The notes beneath the pieces were generated by a model. It was not told where the DNA came from. It saw only the letters and a list, made by a program, of their open reading frames with translations, and made no database searches. 36,421 nucleotides of DNA from the NCBI GenBank assembly GCA_038241255.1, contig JBBRFW010000032.1, forward strand, positions 1 through 36,421, read 5' to 3'. The DNA is from Schlegelella_A sp038241255 (GTDB lineage Bacteria > Pseudomonadota > Gammaproteobacteria > Burkholderiales > Burkholderiaceae_C). Numbering within the stretch: the first letter of the stretch is position 1; each line of letters starts with the position of its first letter. The translations under genes were made by a program, and so were the position numbers. Below are positions 1-8,664 of this stretch, in pieces.

Positions 1-2
1 CT

Positions 3-635
3 GCGCTGCTGCTCGCCGCGTGCGCCTCCTCGATGACAGGCTCAACCGGCGCGTCGACCGGCCTCGGCTTCTTCGTCTCGAGCACCGGCTCCGGGCGCGG
101 CGCCGATCTCGGCGGGCTCGCCGGTGCCGATCGACTGTGCAGCTCGCTCGCGACCGCGGTCGGCGCCGGCAACCGCACCTGGCGCGCCTACCTCAGCACG
201 CAGCCCGGGCCGGGCGGCGCCGGCGTCAACGCGCGCGACCGGATCGGCAGTGGGCCTTGGCGCAACGCCAAGGGCGTTGTCATCGCCCAGAACGTCGCCG
301 AGCTGCACGGCAACAACAACATCAACAAGCAGACCGCGCTCACCGAAAAGGGCGAGGTCGTCAACGCCAGCGGCGATACGCCGAACATGCACGACATCCT
401 GACCGGATCGCAGCCCGACGGTACGGCGATCGCCGGCGAGGTCGACACGACCTGCGGCAACTGGACCAAAAGCGGCGAAGGCGCCGCCATGGTGGGCCAC
501 CACAACCGCACCGGTACCAACCCGCCGCCGCAGAACGCCTCGTGGAACTCGGCGCACCAGACGCGCGGATGCAGTGTCGCGGCGCTGAGGTCGACCGGCG
601 GCGACGGCCGGATCTATTGCTTCGCGACCAATTGA
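3..635 (+). CDS. Lectin-like lipoprotein, 5' end outside window
   Basis: The reading frame is open from the left edge and begins with ALLLAACASS, a hydrophobic stretch ending in a good lipobox (LAAC), so the true start lies a few codons to the left and the product is probably a lipid-anchored envelope protein. The mature part (about 200 residues) contains FFVSSTGSGRGADLGGLAGA near its start, a D-x-x-C motif, CGNWTKSGEG, and a C-terminal GRIYCFATN. This pattern of LGGLAGAD..C followed by a late Trp/Cys block and YCF is typical of bacterial lectin-like (DUF1554 / C-type-lectin-like fold) surface proteins. No ligand can be inferred. An internal ATG at 33 would remove the lipobox and is unlikely to be the start. 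The gene is followed after 13 nt by the crotonase gene, but nothing else links the two functionally. Confidence 0.7.
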   Translation, partial: ALLLAACASSMTGSTGASTGLGFFVSSTGSGRGADLGGLAGADRLCSSLATAVGAGNRTWRAYLSTQPGPGGAGVNARDRIGSGPWRNAKGVVIAQNVAELHGNNNINKQTALTEKGEVVNASGDTPNMHDILTGSQPDGTAIAGEVDTTCGNWTKSGEGAAMVGHHNRTGTNPPPQNASWNSAHQTRGCSVAALRSTGGDGRIYCFATN

Positions 636-648
636 CGGCAAGGCCGCC

Positions 649-1581
649 ATGCCGGTCTTCACGAGCCTCGGCATTGCGCACGATGCCGACGAGCCGCGGA
701 TCGCGCGGCTGCGCCTCAACCGCCCCGATCGCCTCAACGCGATCGACATGCGGATGCCGGGCGAGATTCGCGCCGCGGTCGAGTGGGCCGAGGCGGACGA
801 GCAGGTCCATGTGATCGTCGTCGAGGGCGAGGGCCGCGCGTTCTGCGCCGGCTACGACCTCGTCGCGCTGGCCGAGGAGAGCCCGCGCGGCGGCCTTGTC
901 GACAACCCGCTGCAGCAGGAGGCACAACCCTGGGACTCGATGGTCGACTACGCGGTGATGAAGCGCCACACCGAGGACTTCATGGCGCTCTGGCGCTCAC
1001 GCAAGCCGACGATCGCCAAGGTGCAGGGCCACGCCGTCGCCGGCGGCAGCGACATCGCGCTCTGCTGCGATCTCCTGGTCATGGCCGACGACGCGAAGAT
1101 CGGCTACATGCCGACGCGCGTCTGGGGTTGCCCGACGACGGCGATGTGGACCTTTCGGGTCGGCGCCGCGCGCGCCAAGCAGCTGATGTTCACCGGCGAC
1201 CTCATCACCGGCGCGCAGGCGGCCGACTGGGGCCTCGCCAACATCGCCGTGCCCGCCGCCGATCTCGACGCCGCAACAACCCGGCTCGCGCGCCGCATCG
1301 CCGGCGTGCCGAGCTCGCATCTCGCGATGCACAAGCTCGTCGTCAACCAGGTGATGCTCACGGCCGGCCTCGAGCAGGCGCAGATGCTCGCTACCGTCTT
1401 CGACGGCGTAACGCGCCACAACCCGGAAGGCGTGTGGTTCCGCCGCCAGGCGCAGCTCGAGGGTTTCAAATCGGCGGTCGAGTGGCGCGACAGCGGCAGG
1501 CCGATTCCCGAAGGCGACGAGGCGCGCGCGCTGATTCTCGAGCTCGAGCGTCGCTTGGGCGAATTGAAAAATAGGCGCTGA
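649..1581 (+). CDS. Crotonase (enoyl-CoA hydratase/isomerase) family protein
   Basis: 310 residues with the crotonase fold signature: LNRPDRLNAID near the N-terminus, the first oxyanion-hole loop GRAFCAGYDL, and the second, GHAVAGGSDIALCCDL, at about residues 126-141. Family members bind acyl-CoA thioesters in the cytosol and catalyse hydration, isomerisation, hydrolysis or related reactions. The two glutamates that perform hydration in classical enoyl-CoA hydratase are not evident: the first position falls in GGSDIALC and the second in GYMPTRVWGCPTT, where the usual Pro-Glu is missing. The reaction is therefore probably not simple beta-oxidation hydration. The protein is longer than typical 260-residue members, with an insertion after the first loop and a charged C-terminal tail. 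It starts at ATG 649 after a weak AAGG. It converges with the FtsX-like permease gene, leaving 13 nt between them. Confidence 0.85.
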   Translation: MPVFTSLGIAHDADEPRIARLRLNRPDRLNAIDMRMPGEIRAAVEWAEADEQVHVIVVEGEGRAFCAGYDLVALAEESPRGGLVDNPLQQEAQPWDSMVDYAVMKRHTEDFMALWRSRKPTIAKVQGHAVAGGSDIALCCDLLVMADDAKIGYMPTRVWGCPTTAMWTFRVGAARAKQLMFTGDLITGAQAADWGLANIAVPAADLDAATTRLARRIAGVPSSHLAMHKLVVNQVMLTAGLEQAQMLATVFDGVTRHNPEGVWFRRQAQLEGFKSAVEWRDSGRPIPEGDEARALILELERRLGELKNRR

Positions 1582-1594
1582 GGCAGGCGGCGCA

Positions 1595-4111
1595 TCACCA
1601 GTCGTCCTTGACCGCGAGCACGCTCTGCCGCCCGACGGCACGACGCGCCGACAGCAATGCGGTGATCGTTCCCGCCGCGACCACGGCCGCGCACAGCGCG
1701 GCCAGTCGTGCTTCGGGCAGCAGCAGGTCCATCGTCCAGTGGAAGCTCTGCGGGTTGACGACCTTGACGAGCACGACGCTGACCGCGATGCCGAGGACGA
1801 GGCCGAGCGCCGCGCCGACGCCCGTCCAGACGGCGCCTTCGGCGGCGACGACGGCCAGGATCTGGCGCCGCGTCAGGCCGAGGTGGACGAGCAGCCCGAA
1901 CTCCTTGCGGCGCGCCAGCACCTGCGCCGAGAAGCTCGCGGCGATGCCGAATAAGCCGATCGCGATCGCCACCGCCTGCAGCCAGTACGTGACCGCGAAG
2001 CTGCGATCGAAGATGCGCAGCGAGGTGGCGCGGATCTCGCGCGAGGACGCGAACTCAAGCAGGGTCGGGTCGTAGCCGCTCGCGCCCGCGAGCCGGCGCA
2101 GCTCGCCTTCGACTTTCTCGGTGCGTGCGCCCGGGGCGAGCCAGAGCGCGAGGTCGTTGACGCGCGCGTCGCCGCTGACGCGCAGCCAGTCGGCGCGATC
2201 GATGACGATCGCGCCGTACTGGCGCGCGTAGTCGCGCCAGACGCCGCGCACGAACACGCCGATCCGGCGCCCGTCGGGCAGGGGCAGCGACAGCGTCGTC
2301 CCCGGAGTGCTGCCGTACAAATCGACTACTGCCTCGCTCACGTAGGCGGCGATCGCACCGGCCGGCGCGGCGACGAGCTCGCCGGTGAGCGGCAGGCTGA
2401 TCGCCGGATCGCCGACGGTGCGCGCGATCAGCGCCGCGGCCGGCCGGCGCGGGTCGAGCGGAATCGCGACGACCCGCTGCGCTTCGGCGCGCGCGATGCC
2501 CGCGATTGCGCGCGCTTCGGCCGGAAGCCGCTCGGGCAAGGTCGCGACGTCGCCGCCGCCGGGGCCGACCGCGGCGCGCACGTAGAGGTCGGCGGGAAGC
2601 ACGGTGTCGAGCCAGCGCGTCACGGCATCGCGAAAGCTCGCCACCATCACCGTGAGCGCGACCGAGAGCGCCAGGCTGGCGACGACGCCGGCGACGGCGA
2701 TCGTCGCGCTCGCGCGCTGATGGCGGGCACGCTCGACTGCCAGCAACGCGAGCGCGCGGCGCGGCTCGGGAACGCCGGCGAGCGCGATGCCGACGCCGCC
2801 CGGCACGCAGGCGATGCCGCCGATCAGGATCAGCGCGACCGAGCCGTAGGCGGCGAGCGGGATCTCGAACACGGGCGGCAGCGTCGCGAGGCCCGCGCCG
2901 ACCAGCAGCAGAGCGATGCCGACGAGCCCCGGTGAGCGCGGCGCGGCACTCATGCCGAGGCCCTTCAGCGCCTGGGCCGGAGCGATCCGCTGCGCGGCGC
3001 GCGCCGGCAACCAGCCGCCGACGAGCGCCGCGACGACGCCGAGCACGCCGTAGCCGGCGGCGCCGGCGACATCGACATGGAGCGCGGGCGCGACGCCGGG
3101 GAAGTAGCCGCCGCCGAGATCGCCGCCGAAGAGGCGCAGCGCGGTCGCCGCGAGGCCGACGCCGAGGGCCAGGCCGAGCGCGCTGCCGGCGACGCCGAGC
3201 AGCGCCGACTCGGCCAGCACCAGGCCGAGCCGCTGCCGCGCCGTCAGGCCAAGCACCGCGAGCAGCGCGAGCGGCTGGACGCGCTGGGCCACCGACAGCG
3301 CCAGGATCGAGAAGACGAGGAACGCGCCGGTGAACATCGCCACCAGCGCGAGCACCGTGAGATTGACGCGGTACGCGCGCGAGACGTTCGAGATCCGGTC
3401 GGTCGCCTCGCTCGCCGCTGCGACGCGGACGCCGGCCGGCAGCAACAGCGCCGCGCCGGTGGTCGTGCGATCGGCGCCGGGGGCGAGGCGCACGTCGATG
3501 CGGTTCAGCTTGCCGACCAGGCCGAGCGCGAGCTGCGCCCCCGCGATGTCGACGACGGCGAGCGGCGGTCCGCCGGCGGCGATGCTGCCGGCGATGCGCA
3601 GCGTGCGCCGGCCCGCGGCCGTTTGCAGCGCGAGCGTCGTCGCGTCGGCGCCCAGGCGTCGCTCGGCAGCGGCGTTGAGGAACACGGCCTCGGGGTCGAG
3701 GGCGGCGAGGCGGCCGGCGCCGGCGCGTGGCCGTGGCAGCAAGGCCGGAGCAACGTGGGCGATGACGAGCGCGTCGATGCCGACGATGCGGATCGGCACG
3801 CGTGCGCCCGCGGCATCGAACGCGAATGTCTCTGCCTCGACGACCGGGCTCGCCACATCGACGCTGCTGGCTGCGGCCACCGTGCCGTAGAGCGCTTCGT
3901 CGAAGCCGCCTCGCGGCCCGACGAGCGAGAGGTCGGCCTCGCCGTTGACGGCGCGGACGGCGGCGCCGAATTCAGCGAGCGCCGACGCGTTGATGAGGTG
4001 CACCGAGAAGGCGAGGGCGACGCCGAGCATCACCGCGACCAGCGCCGCGGCGTTGCGCCACGGATGGTGGCGCAGCTCGGGCCACGACAGCTGGCGCAGC
4101 AGTTCCAGCAT
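1595..4111 (-). CDS. FtsX-like ABC transporter permease (YbbP type)
   Basis: About 838 residues. There is one membrane segment near the N-terminus (after the basic PELRHHPWRN, roughly residues 20-45), a large extracytoplasmic domain, then two FtsX-type membrane bundles (around residues 250-380 and 690-820) with further hydrophobic segments near 390-440 and 470-490. It ends SVLAVKDDW. Size and layout match YbbP-type permeases, which pair with a YbbA/LolD-like ATPase and act on lipids or lipoproteins at the inner membrane rather than as classical importers. The substrate is not predictable. The ATG at 4111 overlaps the TGA of the upstream ATPase gene by one base; a GTG one codon earlier (4114) gives a 4-nt GTGA overlap and is equally possible. 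Either way the two subunits are translationally coupled. Confidence 0.88.
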   Translation of the reverse strand: MLELLRQLSWPELRHHPWRNAAALVAVMLGVALAFSVHLINASALAEFGAAVRAVNGEADLSLVGPRGGFDEALYGTVAAASSVDVASPVVEAETFAFDAAGARVPIRIVGIDALVIAHVAPALLPRPRAGAGRLAALDPEAVFLNAAAERRLGADATTLALQTAAGRRTLRIAGSIAAGGPPLAVVDIAGAQLALGLVGKLNRIDVRLAPGADRTTTGAALLLPAGVRVAAASEATDRISNVSRAYRVNLTVLALVAMFTGAFLVFSILALSVAQRVQPLALLAVLGLTARQRLGLVLAESALLGVAGSALGLALGVGLAATALRLFGGDLGGGYFPGVAPALHVDVAGAAGYGVLGVVAALVGGWLPARAAQRIAPAQALKGLGMSAAPRSPGLVGIALLLVGAGLATLPPVFEIPLAAYGSVALILIGGIACVPGGVGIALAGVPEPRRALALLAVERARHQRASATIAVAGVVASLALSVALTVMVASFRDAVTRWLDTVLPADLYVRAAVGPGGGDVATLPERLPAEARAIAGIARAEAQRVVAIPLDPRRPAAALIARTVGDPAISLPLTGELVAAPAGAIAAYVSEAVVDLYGSTPGTTLSLPLPDGRRIGVFVRGVWRDYARQYGAIVIDRADWLRVSGDARVNDLALWLAPGARTEKVEGELRRLAGASGYDPTLLEFASSREIRATSLRIFDRSFAVTYWLQAVAIAIGLFGIAASFSAQVLARRKEFGLLVHLGLTRRQILAVVAAEGAVWTGVGAALGLVLGIAVSVVLVKVVNPQSFHWTMDLLLPEARLAALCAAVVAAGTITALLSARRAVGRQSVLAVKDDW

Positions 4112-4767
4112 CACGGTGCGATGCCGGTCGGCGTCAAAGTCACGCTGCGATCGGCGCGCGCCGCGGCGGCGCGCGAATGCGTCGCCAGCAGGCAGGCCGC
4201 GCCGTGCTCGCGCACCTGCTCGACGAGCAGCGCGAGCACGCGCTCGGCCGTCGCCGGGTCGAGGTTGCCGGTCGGCTCGTCGGCGAGGATGAGCCGGGGC
4301 CGGTGCACGAGGGCGCGCGCGATGGCGACGCGCTGCAGCTGGCCGCCCGACAGCGTGTGCGGCAGGCGCGCCTCGAAGCCGCCGAGGCCGACGGCGGCGA
4401 GCATCGCCCCGACGCGCGCGGAATCGGGTGCGTGCTGGAGCAGGAGCGGCAGGCCGACGTTGGCGGCGACGCTCAGGTGCGGCAGGACGTGGAAGGCCTG
4501 GAACACGAAGCCGAGGTGATGGCGCCGGAACACCGCCTGCGCCGATTCGCCGAGCGCATGGATGTCGATGCCGGCGACGCGCACCGAGCCAGCGTCGATG
4601 CGATCGAGCCCGGCGGCGCAGTTGAGCAACGTCGACTTGCCCACGCCCGACTCGCCCACGACCGCGACGAACTCGCCCGCACCGAGGGCCAGGTCGACGC
4701 CCTCGAAGACCGTGCTTGCGCCGTAGCGCTTGGCGAGCCCGGCGACCGCGAGGACGGGATCAGCCAA
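4111..4767 (-). CDS. ABC transporter ATP-binding protein (YbbA/LolD type)
   Basis: A complete nucleotide-binding domain is visible: Walker A GESGVGKST, Q-loop VFQAFHVLPH, signature LSGGQLQRVAIARAL, Walker B LILADEPTGNLDP and H-loop ATHS. This arrangement and the length (218 residues from the chosen start) fit the LolD/MacB/YbbA branch that energises FtsX-like permeases, and the permease is the next gene. I chose TTG 4767 (MADPVLAVAGLAKRYG) because homologues begin just before this strand and it overlaps the miaA stop by only 8 nt. An in-frame ATG at 4821 would add an Arg-rich MPSSKWRRRR tail and overlap miaA by 62 nt, which is less likely. The gene lies in a miaA-ATPase-permease operon. Confidence 0.88.
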   Translation of the reverse strand: MADPVLAVAGLAKRYGASTVFEGVDLALGAGEFVAVVGESGVGKSTLLNCAAGLDRIDAGSVRVAGIDIHALGESAQAVFRRHHLGFVFQAFHVLPHLSVAANVGLPLLLQHAPDSARVGAMLAAVGLGGFEARLPHTLSGGQLQRVAIARALVHRPRLILADEPTGNLDPATAERVLALLVEQVREHGAACLLATHSRAAAARADRSVTLTPTGIAP

Positions 4768-5722
4768 CGCGGCCGGCCTCGACGAGCCGCTGCGCCTGCG
4801 CCGCCACTTGCTCGATGGCATCGGCGTCGTCGCAGGCGACGACCTGCCGCCACGGCATCGAGCGCAGCCAGGTGAGCTGGCGCTTGGCGAGCTGGCGCGT
4901 CGCCGCGATCGCGCTCGGTGCGAGTGGCGCGAGGTCGCCGCTCTCGAGCGCCGCCCACGCCTGGCGATAGCCGACGGCGCGCATCGAGGGTAGGCCGGCG
5001 TGCAGGTCGCCGCGCGCGCGCAAGCCGAGCACCTCGTCGACGAAGCCGGCGTCGAGCATGGCCGCGAAGCGAGCGCCGATGCGCGCGTGCAGCCAAGCGC
5101 GGTCGCTCGGCTCGAGGGCGATCAGCGGCGGCGTGCGGCCGTCGGGCTCGGTGTGCCAGGCCGACAGCGGCTTGCCGCTGACGCGATGCACCTCGAGCGC
5201 GCGCTGGATGCGCTGGCCGTCGTTCGGCGCCAGGCGCGCCGCGGTCGACGGATCGACGACGGCGAGCTCGGCGTGCAGCGCCGGCCAGCCCTCCCGCGCG
5301 GCGCGCTGGTCGAGCCCGGATCGGATGCCGGCATCGGCTTCGGGCAGCGCATCGAGGCCGTCGAACAACGCTTTGAAGTAGAGCATCGTGCCGCCGACGA
5401 GGAGCGGGATCGCGCCGCGAGCGCGAATCGCCGCGATCGCCACCGTCGCGTCGGCGACGAAGCGCGCCGCCGAATAGCGCTCGGCTGGATCGACGAGATC
5501 GATCAGGTGGTGCGGCACGGCGGCGAGCTCGGCCGCGCCCGGCTTGGCGGTGCCGATGTCCATGCCGCGATAGACGAGTGCCGAGTCGACGCTGACGATC
5601 TCGACGCGGCGCCGCGGCAAAAGCGTTGCGGCGATCGCCAGCGCAGCGGCGGTCTTGCCCGAGGCGGTCGGGCCGGCGAGGCACAGGTAGTCGACCGCCG
5701 TACAGTTCATCGGCGTCGCCAC
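4760..5722 (-). CDS. miaA: tRNA dimethylallyltransferase MiaA
   Basis: MiaA transfers a dimethylallyl group to N6 of A37 in tRNAs reading codons that begin with U, the first step of ms2i6A synthesis. The 320-residue protein has the P-loop GPTASGKT at residues 17-24, SVDSALVYRGMDIGTAKP (DMAPP/tRNA-binding region with the conserved Asp and the GTAKP motif), PHHLIDLVDP, LVGGTMLYFKAL, the catalytic-core segment NDGQRIQRALEVHRVSG, and the C-terminal VGYRQAW and TRQLAKRQLTWLR motifs. All hallmark blocks are present and the length is normal. In many betaproteobacteria miaA lies next to mutL; here a pseudouridine synthase gene and a DUF3096 gene lie between them. It is the first gene of the miaA-ABC operon. 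ATG 5710 (MNCTAV) is an alternative start. Confidence 0.96.
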   Translation of the reverse strand: MATPMNCTAVDYLCLAGPTASGKTAAALAIAATLLPRRRVEIVSVDSALVYRGMDIGTAKPGAAELAAVPHHLIDLVDPAERYSAARFVADATVAIAAIRARGAIPLLVGGTMLYFKALFDGLDALPEADAGIRSGLDQRAAREGWPALHAELAVVDPSTAARLAPNDGQRIQRALEVHRVSGKPLSAWHTEPDGRTPPLIALEPSDRAWLHARIGARFAAMLDAGFVDEVLGLRARGDLHAGLPSMRAVGYRQAWAALESGDLAPLAPSAIAATRQLAKRQLTWLRSMPWRQVVACDDADAIEQVAAQAQRLVEAGRVG

Positions 5723-5853
5723 GCCATCGAGCAGGTGCGGTAGGAGCGCGCCGACAGCGTCATGGCCTGGCCGCCGACGGCGGCCGGCAAGGCCTTCCGA
5801 TGGCGCACGTTGATGACCGGTAGAGACTCTCGCCTCGACTCCCGGACACTCGC

Positions 5854-6006
5854 ATGAACCTCAACCTTGCCATCGGCCCGCTGGTCGCCCTGATCGCCGG
5901 AATACTCATCCTGGTCGTGCCGCGACTGCTCAACTTCATCGTCGCGATCTACCTCATTGTCATCGGCCTGCTCGGTCTGTTCGGCGGCCACCTCAACCTG
6001 CATTAG
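5854..6006 (+). CDS. DUF3096-family small membrane protein
   Basis: A 50-residue protein starting MNLNLAIGPLVALIAGILIL, with a second hydrophobic segment NFIVAIYLIVIGLLGLFGG. The pattern of two short membrane helices separated by VVPRLLN and ending in GLLGLFGG matches the DUF3096 family (about 50 residues, function unknown). Third codon positions are strongly G/C and the stop is TAG at 6004. It lies on the plus strand, between two minus-strand genes, and its last 14 nt overlap convergently with the 3' end of the pseudouridine synthase gene. No clear ribosome binding site is seen in the CTCGCCTCGACTCCC leader. Confidence 0.8.
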   Translation: MNLNLAIGPLVALIAGILILVVPRLLNFIVAIYLIVIGLLGLFGGHLNLH

Positions 6007-6865
6007 TGCCTGGCGGCGGCGCGGCGACAAAACGCTCGTCGAGACGCAGATAGCGCCACTGCCCCGGCGGCAACGCACCGAGCGCGACGGCGCCGACCCG
6101 CACCCGCCTCAGGCCGAGCACCTGCAGGCCGACGGCGTCGCACATGCGCCGGATCTGCCGCTTCTTGCCTTCCCTGAGGACGAAGCGAAGCTGGTCGTCG
6201 TTGACCCACTCGACGCCGGCCGGCCGCAGGGCTTCGCCGTCGAGCTCGAGGCCGTGGCGCAGCAAGGCCAGCTCACCCGCCGCGAGCGGCTCGCCGCTTT
6301 GCGCGGCGACGCGGACGAGGTATTCCTTCTCGATCTTGTTGTCGTCGCCGATCAGCTGCTTGGCGATGCGGCCGTCCTGCGTGAGCACGAGCAGGCCGAC
6401 GGAATCGATGTCGAGCCGGCCCGCGGGGACCAAACTCCTCAGGTGCTGGGGCAGGAAGCGGATTCCCGACCCGTCCTCGCGCCACTGGCGATCGGGCGTG
6501 ACGAGCACGCGCGCCGGCTGGTAGCCGTCCTCGGCCTGGCCGCTGACGTAGCCGACCGGCTTGTTGATGAGCACGGTGACGAGTTGCGCCTGCGCGTTGC
6601 GGGCGCGCGCGTCGATCGTGATGTGCTGGCCCGGCAGCACGCGCGAGCCGAGCTCGGCGACGACGCGGCCGTCGACGCGCACCCAGCCGCGCGCGATCCA
6701 TTCATCGGCCTCGCGCCGCGAGGCGATGCCGAGCTCGCTCATCCGTTTCGAGAGGCGCAGGCTGCCGTCGTTGTGCGAAGTCGAACGCGTCGTCGATACG
6801 GGTTCCTCTGACGAACGCTCCGCTTGCGCTCGTGGCGGCGCCGGGACGCGGGACGGCGGCTTCAT
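5993..6865 (-). CDS. RsuA/RluB/RluF-family pseudouridine synthase
   Basis: 290 residues from ATG 6865. After a Pro/Arg-rich leader there is an S4 RNA-binding domain (RLSKRMSELGIASRREADEW...GWVRVDGRVV), then the catalytic domain with LINKPVGYVSG, the active-site block PAGRLDIDSVGLLVLTQDG containing the catalytic Asp, and REGKKRQIRRMCDAVGLQV near the C-terminus. The protein converts a uridine in rRNA (most likely 23S) to pseudouridine; the RluB, RluE and RluF branches cannot be separated by eye. The start is decided by an ATGA overlap with the mutL stop, implying translational coupling; the frame stays open a further 72 nt upstream inside mutL, but that part looks like a shadow. Confidence 0.88.
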   Translation of the reverse strand: MKPPSRVPAPPRAQAERSSEEPVSTTRSTSHNDGSLRLSKRMSELGIASRREADEWIARGWVRVDGRVVAELGSRVLPGQHITIDARARNAQAQLVTVLINKPVGYVSGQAEDGYQPARVLVTPDRQWREDGSGIRFLPQHLRSLVPAGRLDIDSVGLLVLTQDGRIAKQLIGDDNKIEKEYLVRVAAQSGEPLAAGELALLRHGLELDGEALRPAGVEWVNDDQLRFVLREGKKRQIRRMCDAVGLQVLGLRRVRVGAVALGALPPGQWRYLRLDERFVAAPPPGTNAG

Positions 6866-8664
6866 CGGCCGCGCCAGAACAGGCGATCGAGTTCGGCAAG
6901 CGTCACCTGGCGCCAGGTCGGCCGCCCGTGGTTGCACTGATCGGCGCGCTCGGTGCGTTCCATGTCGCGCAGCAGGGCATTCATCTCGGCGATCGTCAGG
7001 GCGCGGTTGGCGCGTACTGCGCCGTGGCAGGCCATCGTCGACAGCAGCTCGTCGCGGGCGCGCACGAGAACGTCGCTCGCGCCCACTTGCGCCAGCTCGG
7101 CGAGGACGGCACGCGCCAGCTCGACGACGTCGGCGCCGGCAAGGGCCGCCGGCAGCGAGCGGAGCGCGAGCGAGGCGCTGCCGAGCGGCGCGAGATCGAG
7201 GCCGAGCGCGCGCAAGGTGTCGGCTTGAGCGTCGGCGGTGGCGATCTCCGCCGCGCTGGCGGGAAACGTCGCCGGAATGAGGAGCGGTTGCTGCGCTGTC
7301 GCGGCGTCGTCGAAGCTCGCCTTCAGGCGCTCGTAGACGATCCGTTCGTGCGCGGCGTGCATGTCGACGATGACCAGGCCGCGCGAGTTCTCGGCCAGGA
7401 TGAACGTGCCGGCGACCTGCGCGAGCGCGCGCCCGAGCGGCCAGTCGGCGTCGCCCGCGTAGGCCGCGGTCGGCGAAGGCGACGCCGCCGGCGTGCTGCC
7501 GAGCCAGGCCGGCGCGTCGGGCTCGGCCGCGCGCAGCGCGGTCGCGGCCGACTCGCTCCAGCGCAGCGGCCGCTGGGCGAAAGGCGAATCGCTCGGCGGC
7601 ACCGCGCTGGCTGCGGTCGCGGTGACTCCTTGCGCGGGCTGGCCGGTAGCGCGCGCGCCGGGCGCGGCCGCGAGCGCGGCGCCGACGGCCTTGCGCACCG
7701 CCTCGTGCACCTCGCGCGAATCGCGGAAGCGCACCTCGGTCTTGGTCGGATGGACGTTGACGTCGACGCGCTCGGGCGCGACTGCGATGAAGAGCAGATA
7801 CGCTGGCTGGCGCCCGCCGTGCAGGACGTCGTCGTAGGCGGCTCGCACGGCATGGCCGATCAGCTTGTCGCGCACGTGGCGGCCGTTGACGTAGACGTAC
7901 TGGAGGTCGGCACGCGCGCGAGCCGACTCGGGCGTGCCGGTGCGGCCGGTGATCGCCAGGCCGCCGAGGTCGACTGCGACGGCGCGGCTGTGCTCGGCGA
8001 ACGCGGCGCCGAGGATATCCGTCATGCGCACTTCGGCGCTGCCGCGGGCCCAGCGCGCCACCGCCTTGCCATCGTGCCAGACCGAGAACGCGAGGTCGGG
8101 CCGCACCAGCGCGTGCCGGCGCACCGCCTCCAGGCAGTGCGCGAGTTCGGTCGCCTCGGTCTTCAGGAACTTGCGCCGCGCCGGCGTGTTGAAAAAGAGC
8201 TCGCGCACCTCGACGGTCGTGCCGACGCCGCGCGCCGCCGCGGCGAGCTCGCCGCTGCCTGCATCGAGCCGCGTCGCGTGCGCCGCGTCGTCGCTGCGGC
8301 TCGTGATCGCGACTTCGGCGACGGAGGCGATCGCGGCCAGCGCCTCGCCGCGAAAGCCCATCGTCGCGACGCCCTCGAGCTCGGCGAGCGAAGCGATCTT
8401 GCTCGTCGCGTGGCGGCGCAGCGCGGCCGGCAGTTCCGCGCCGGGGATGCCGTGGCCGTCGTCCTCGACGGCGATCAAGCGGATGCCGCCGCCGCTCAGG
8501 CGCACGGCGATGTGGCTCGCGCCGGCGTCGACGGCGTTGTCGAGCAGCTCGCGCACTACCGACGCCGGCCGCTCGACGACCTCGCCCGCAGCGATCTGGC
8601 TGATCAGCTCACTCGGCAGCTCGCGAATGGGCCGGCGCACGCGAGGCTCGAGCACGGCGTTCAT
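6862..8664 (-). CDS. mutL: DNA mismatch repair protein MutL (endonuclease type)
   Basis: MutL couples MutS mismatch recognition to downstream repair. From ATG 8664 it has 600 residues. The GHKL ATPase motifs are RELLDNAVDAGA (catalytic Glu39, Asn43), VEDDGHGIP, GFRGEALAAI and GTTVEVRELFFNTPARR. A Pro/Ala-rich linker (about residues 330-400) precedes the C-terminal dimerisation domain. That domain carries DMHAAHERIVYE, which fits the metal-binding endonuclease motif DQHA(X)2E(X)4E with Met for Gln, plus ACHGAVRANRAL and CNHGRPT, so the protein is probably a nicking-type MutL as in bacteria lacking MutH. The frame extends 87 nt upstream to 8751, but family alignment and gene spacing favour 8664. 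It is divergent from the HD-GYP gene and coupled to the downstream pseudouridine synthase gene. Confidence 0.95.
   Translation of the reverse strand: MNAVLEPRVRRPIRELPSELISQIAAGEVVERPASVVRELLDNAVDAGASHIAVRLSGGGIRLIAVEDDGHGIPGAELPAALRRHATSKIASLAELEGVATMGFRGEALAAIASVAEVAITSRSDDAAHATRLDAGSGELAAAARGVGTTVEVRELFFNTPARRKFLKTEATELAHCLEAVRRHALVRPDLAFSVWHDGKAVARWARGSAEVRMTDILGAAFAEHSRAVAVDLGGLAITGRTGTPESARARADLQYVYVNGRHVRDKLIGHAVRAAYDDVLHGGRQPAYLLFIAVAPERVDVNVHPTKTEVRFRDSREVHEAVRKAVGAALAAAPGARATGQPAQGVTATAASAVPPSDSPFAQRPLRWSESAATALRAAEPDAPAWLGSTPAASPSPTAAYAGDADWPLGRALAQVAGTFILAENSRGLVIVDMHAAHERIVYERLKASFDDAATAQQPLLIPATFPASAAEIATADAQADTLRALGLDLAPLGSASLALRSLPAALAGADVVELARAVLAELAQVGASDVLVRARDELLSTMACHGAVRANRALTIAEMNALLRDMERTERADQCNHGRPTWRQVTLAELDRLFWRGR

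Noticed and set aside
3077..4519. Long open frame on the plus strand opposite the ABC permease and ATPase
   Set aside because: Low-complexity Arg/Glu/Ala composition; the opposite strand encodes clear ABC transporter domains.
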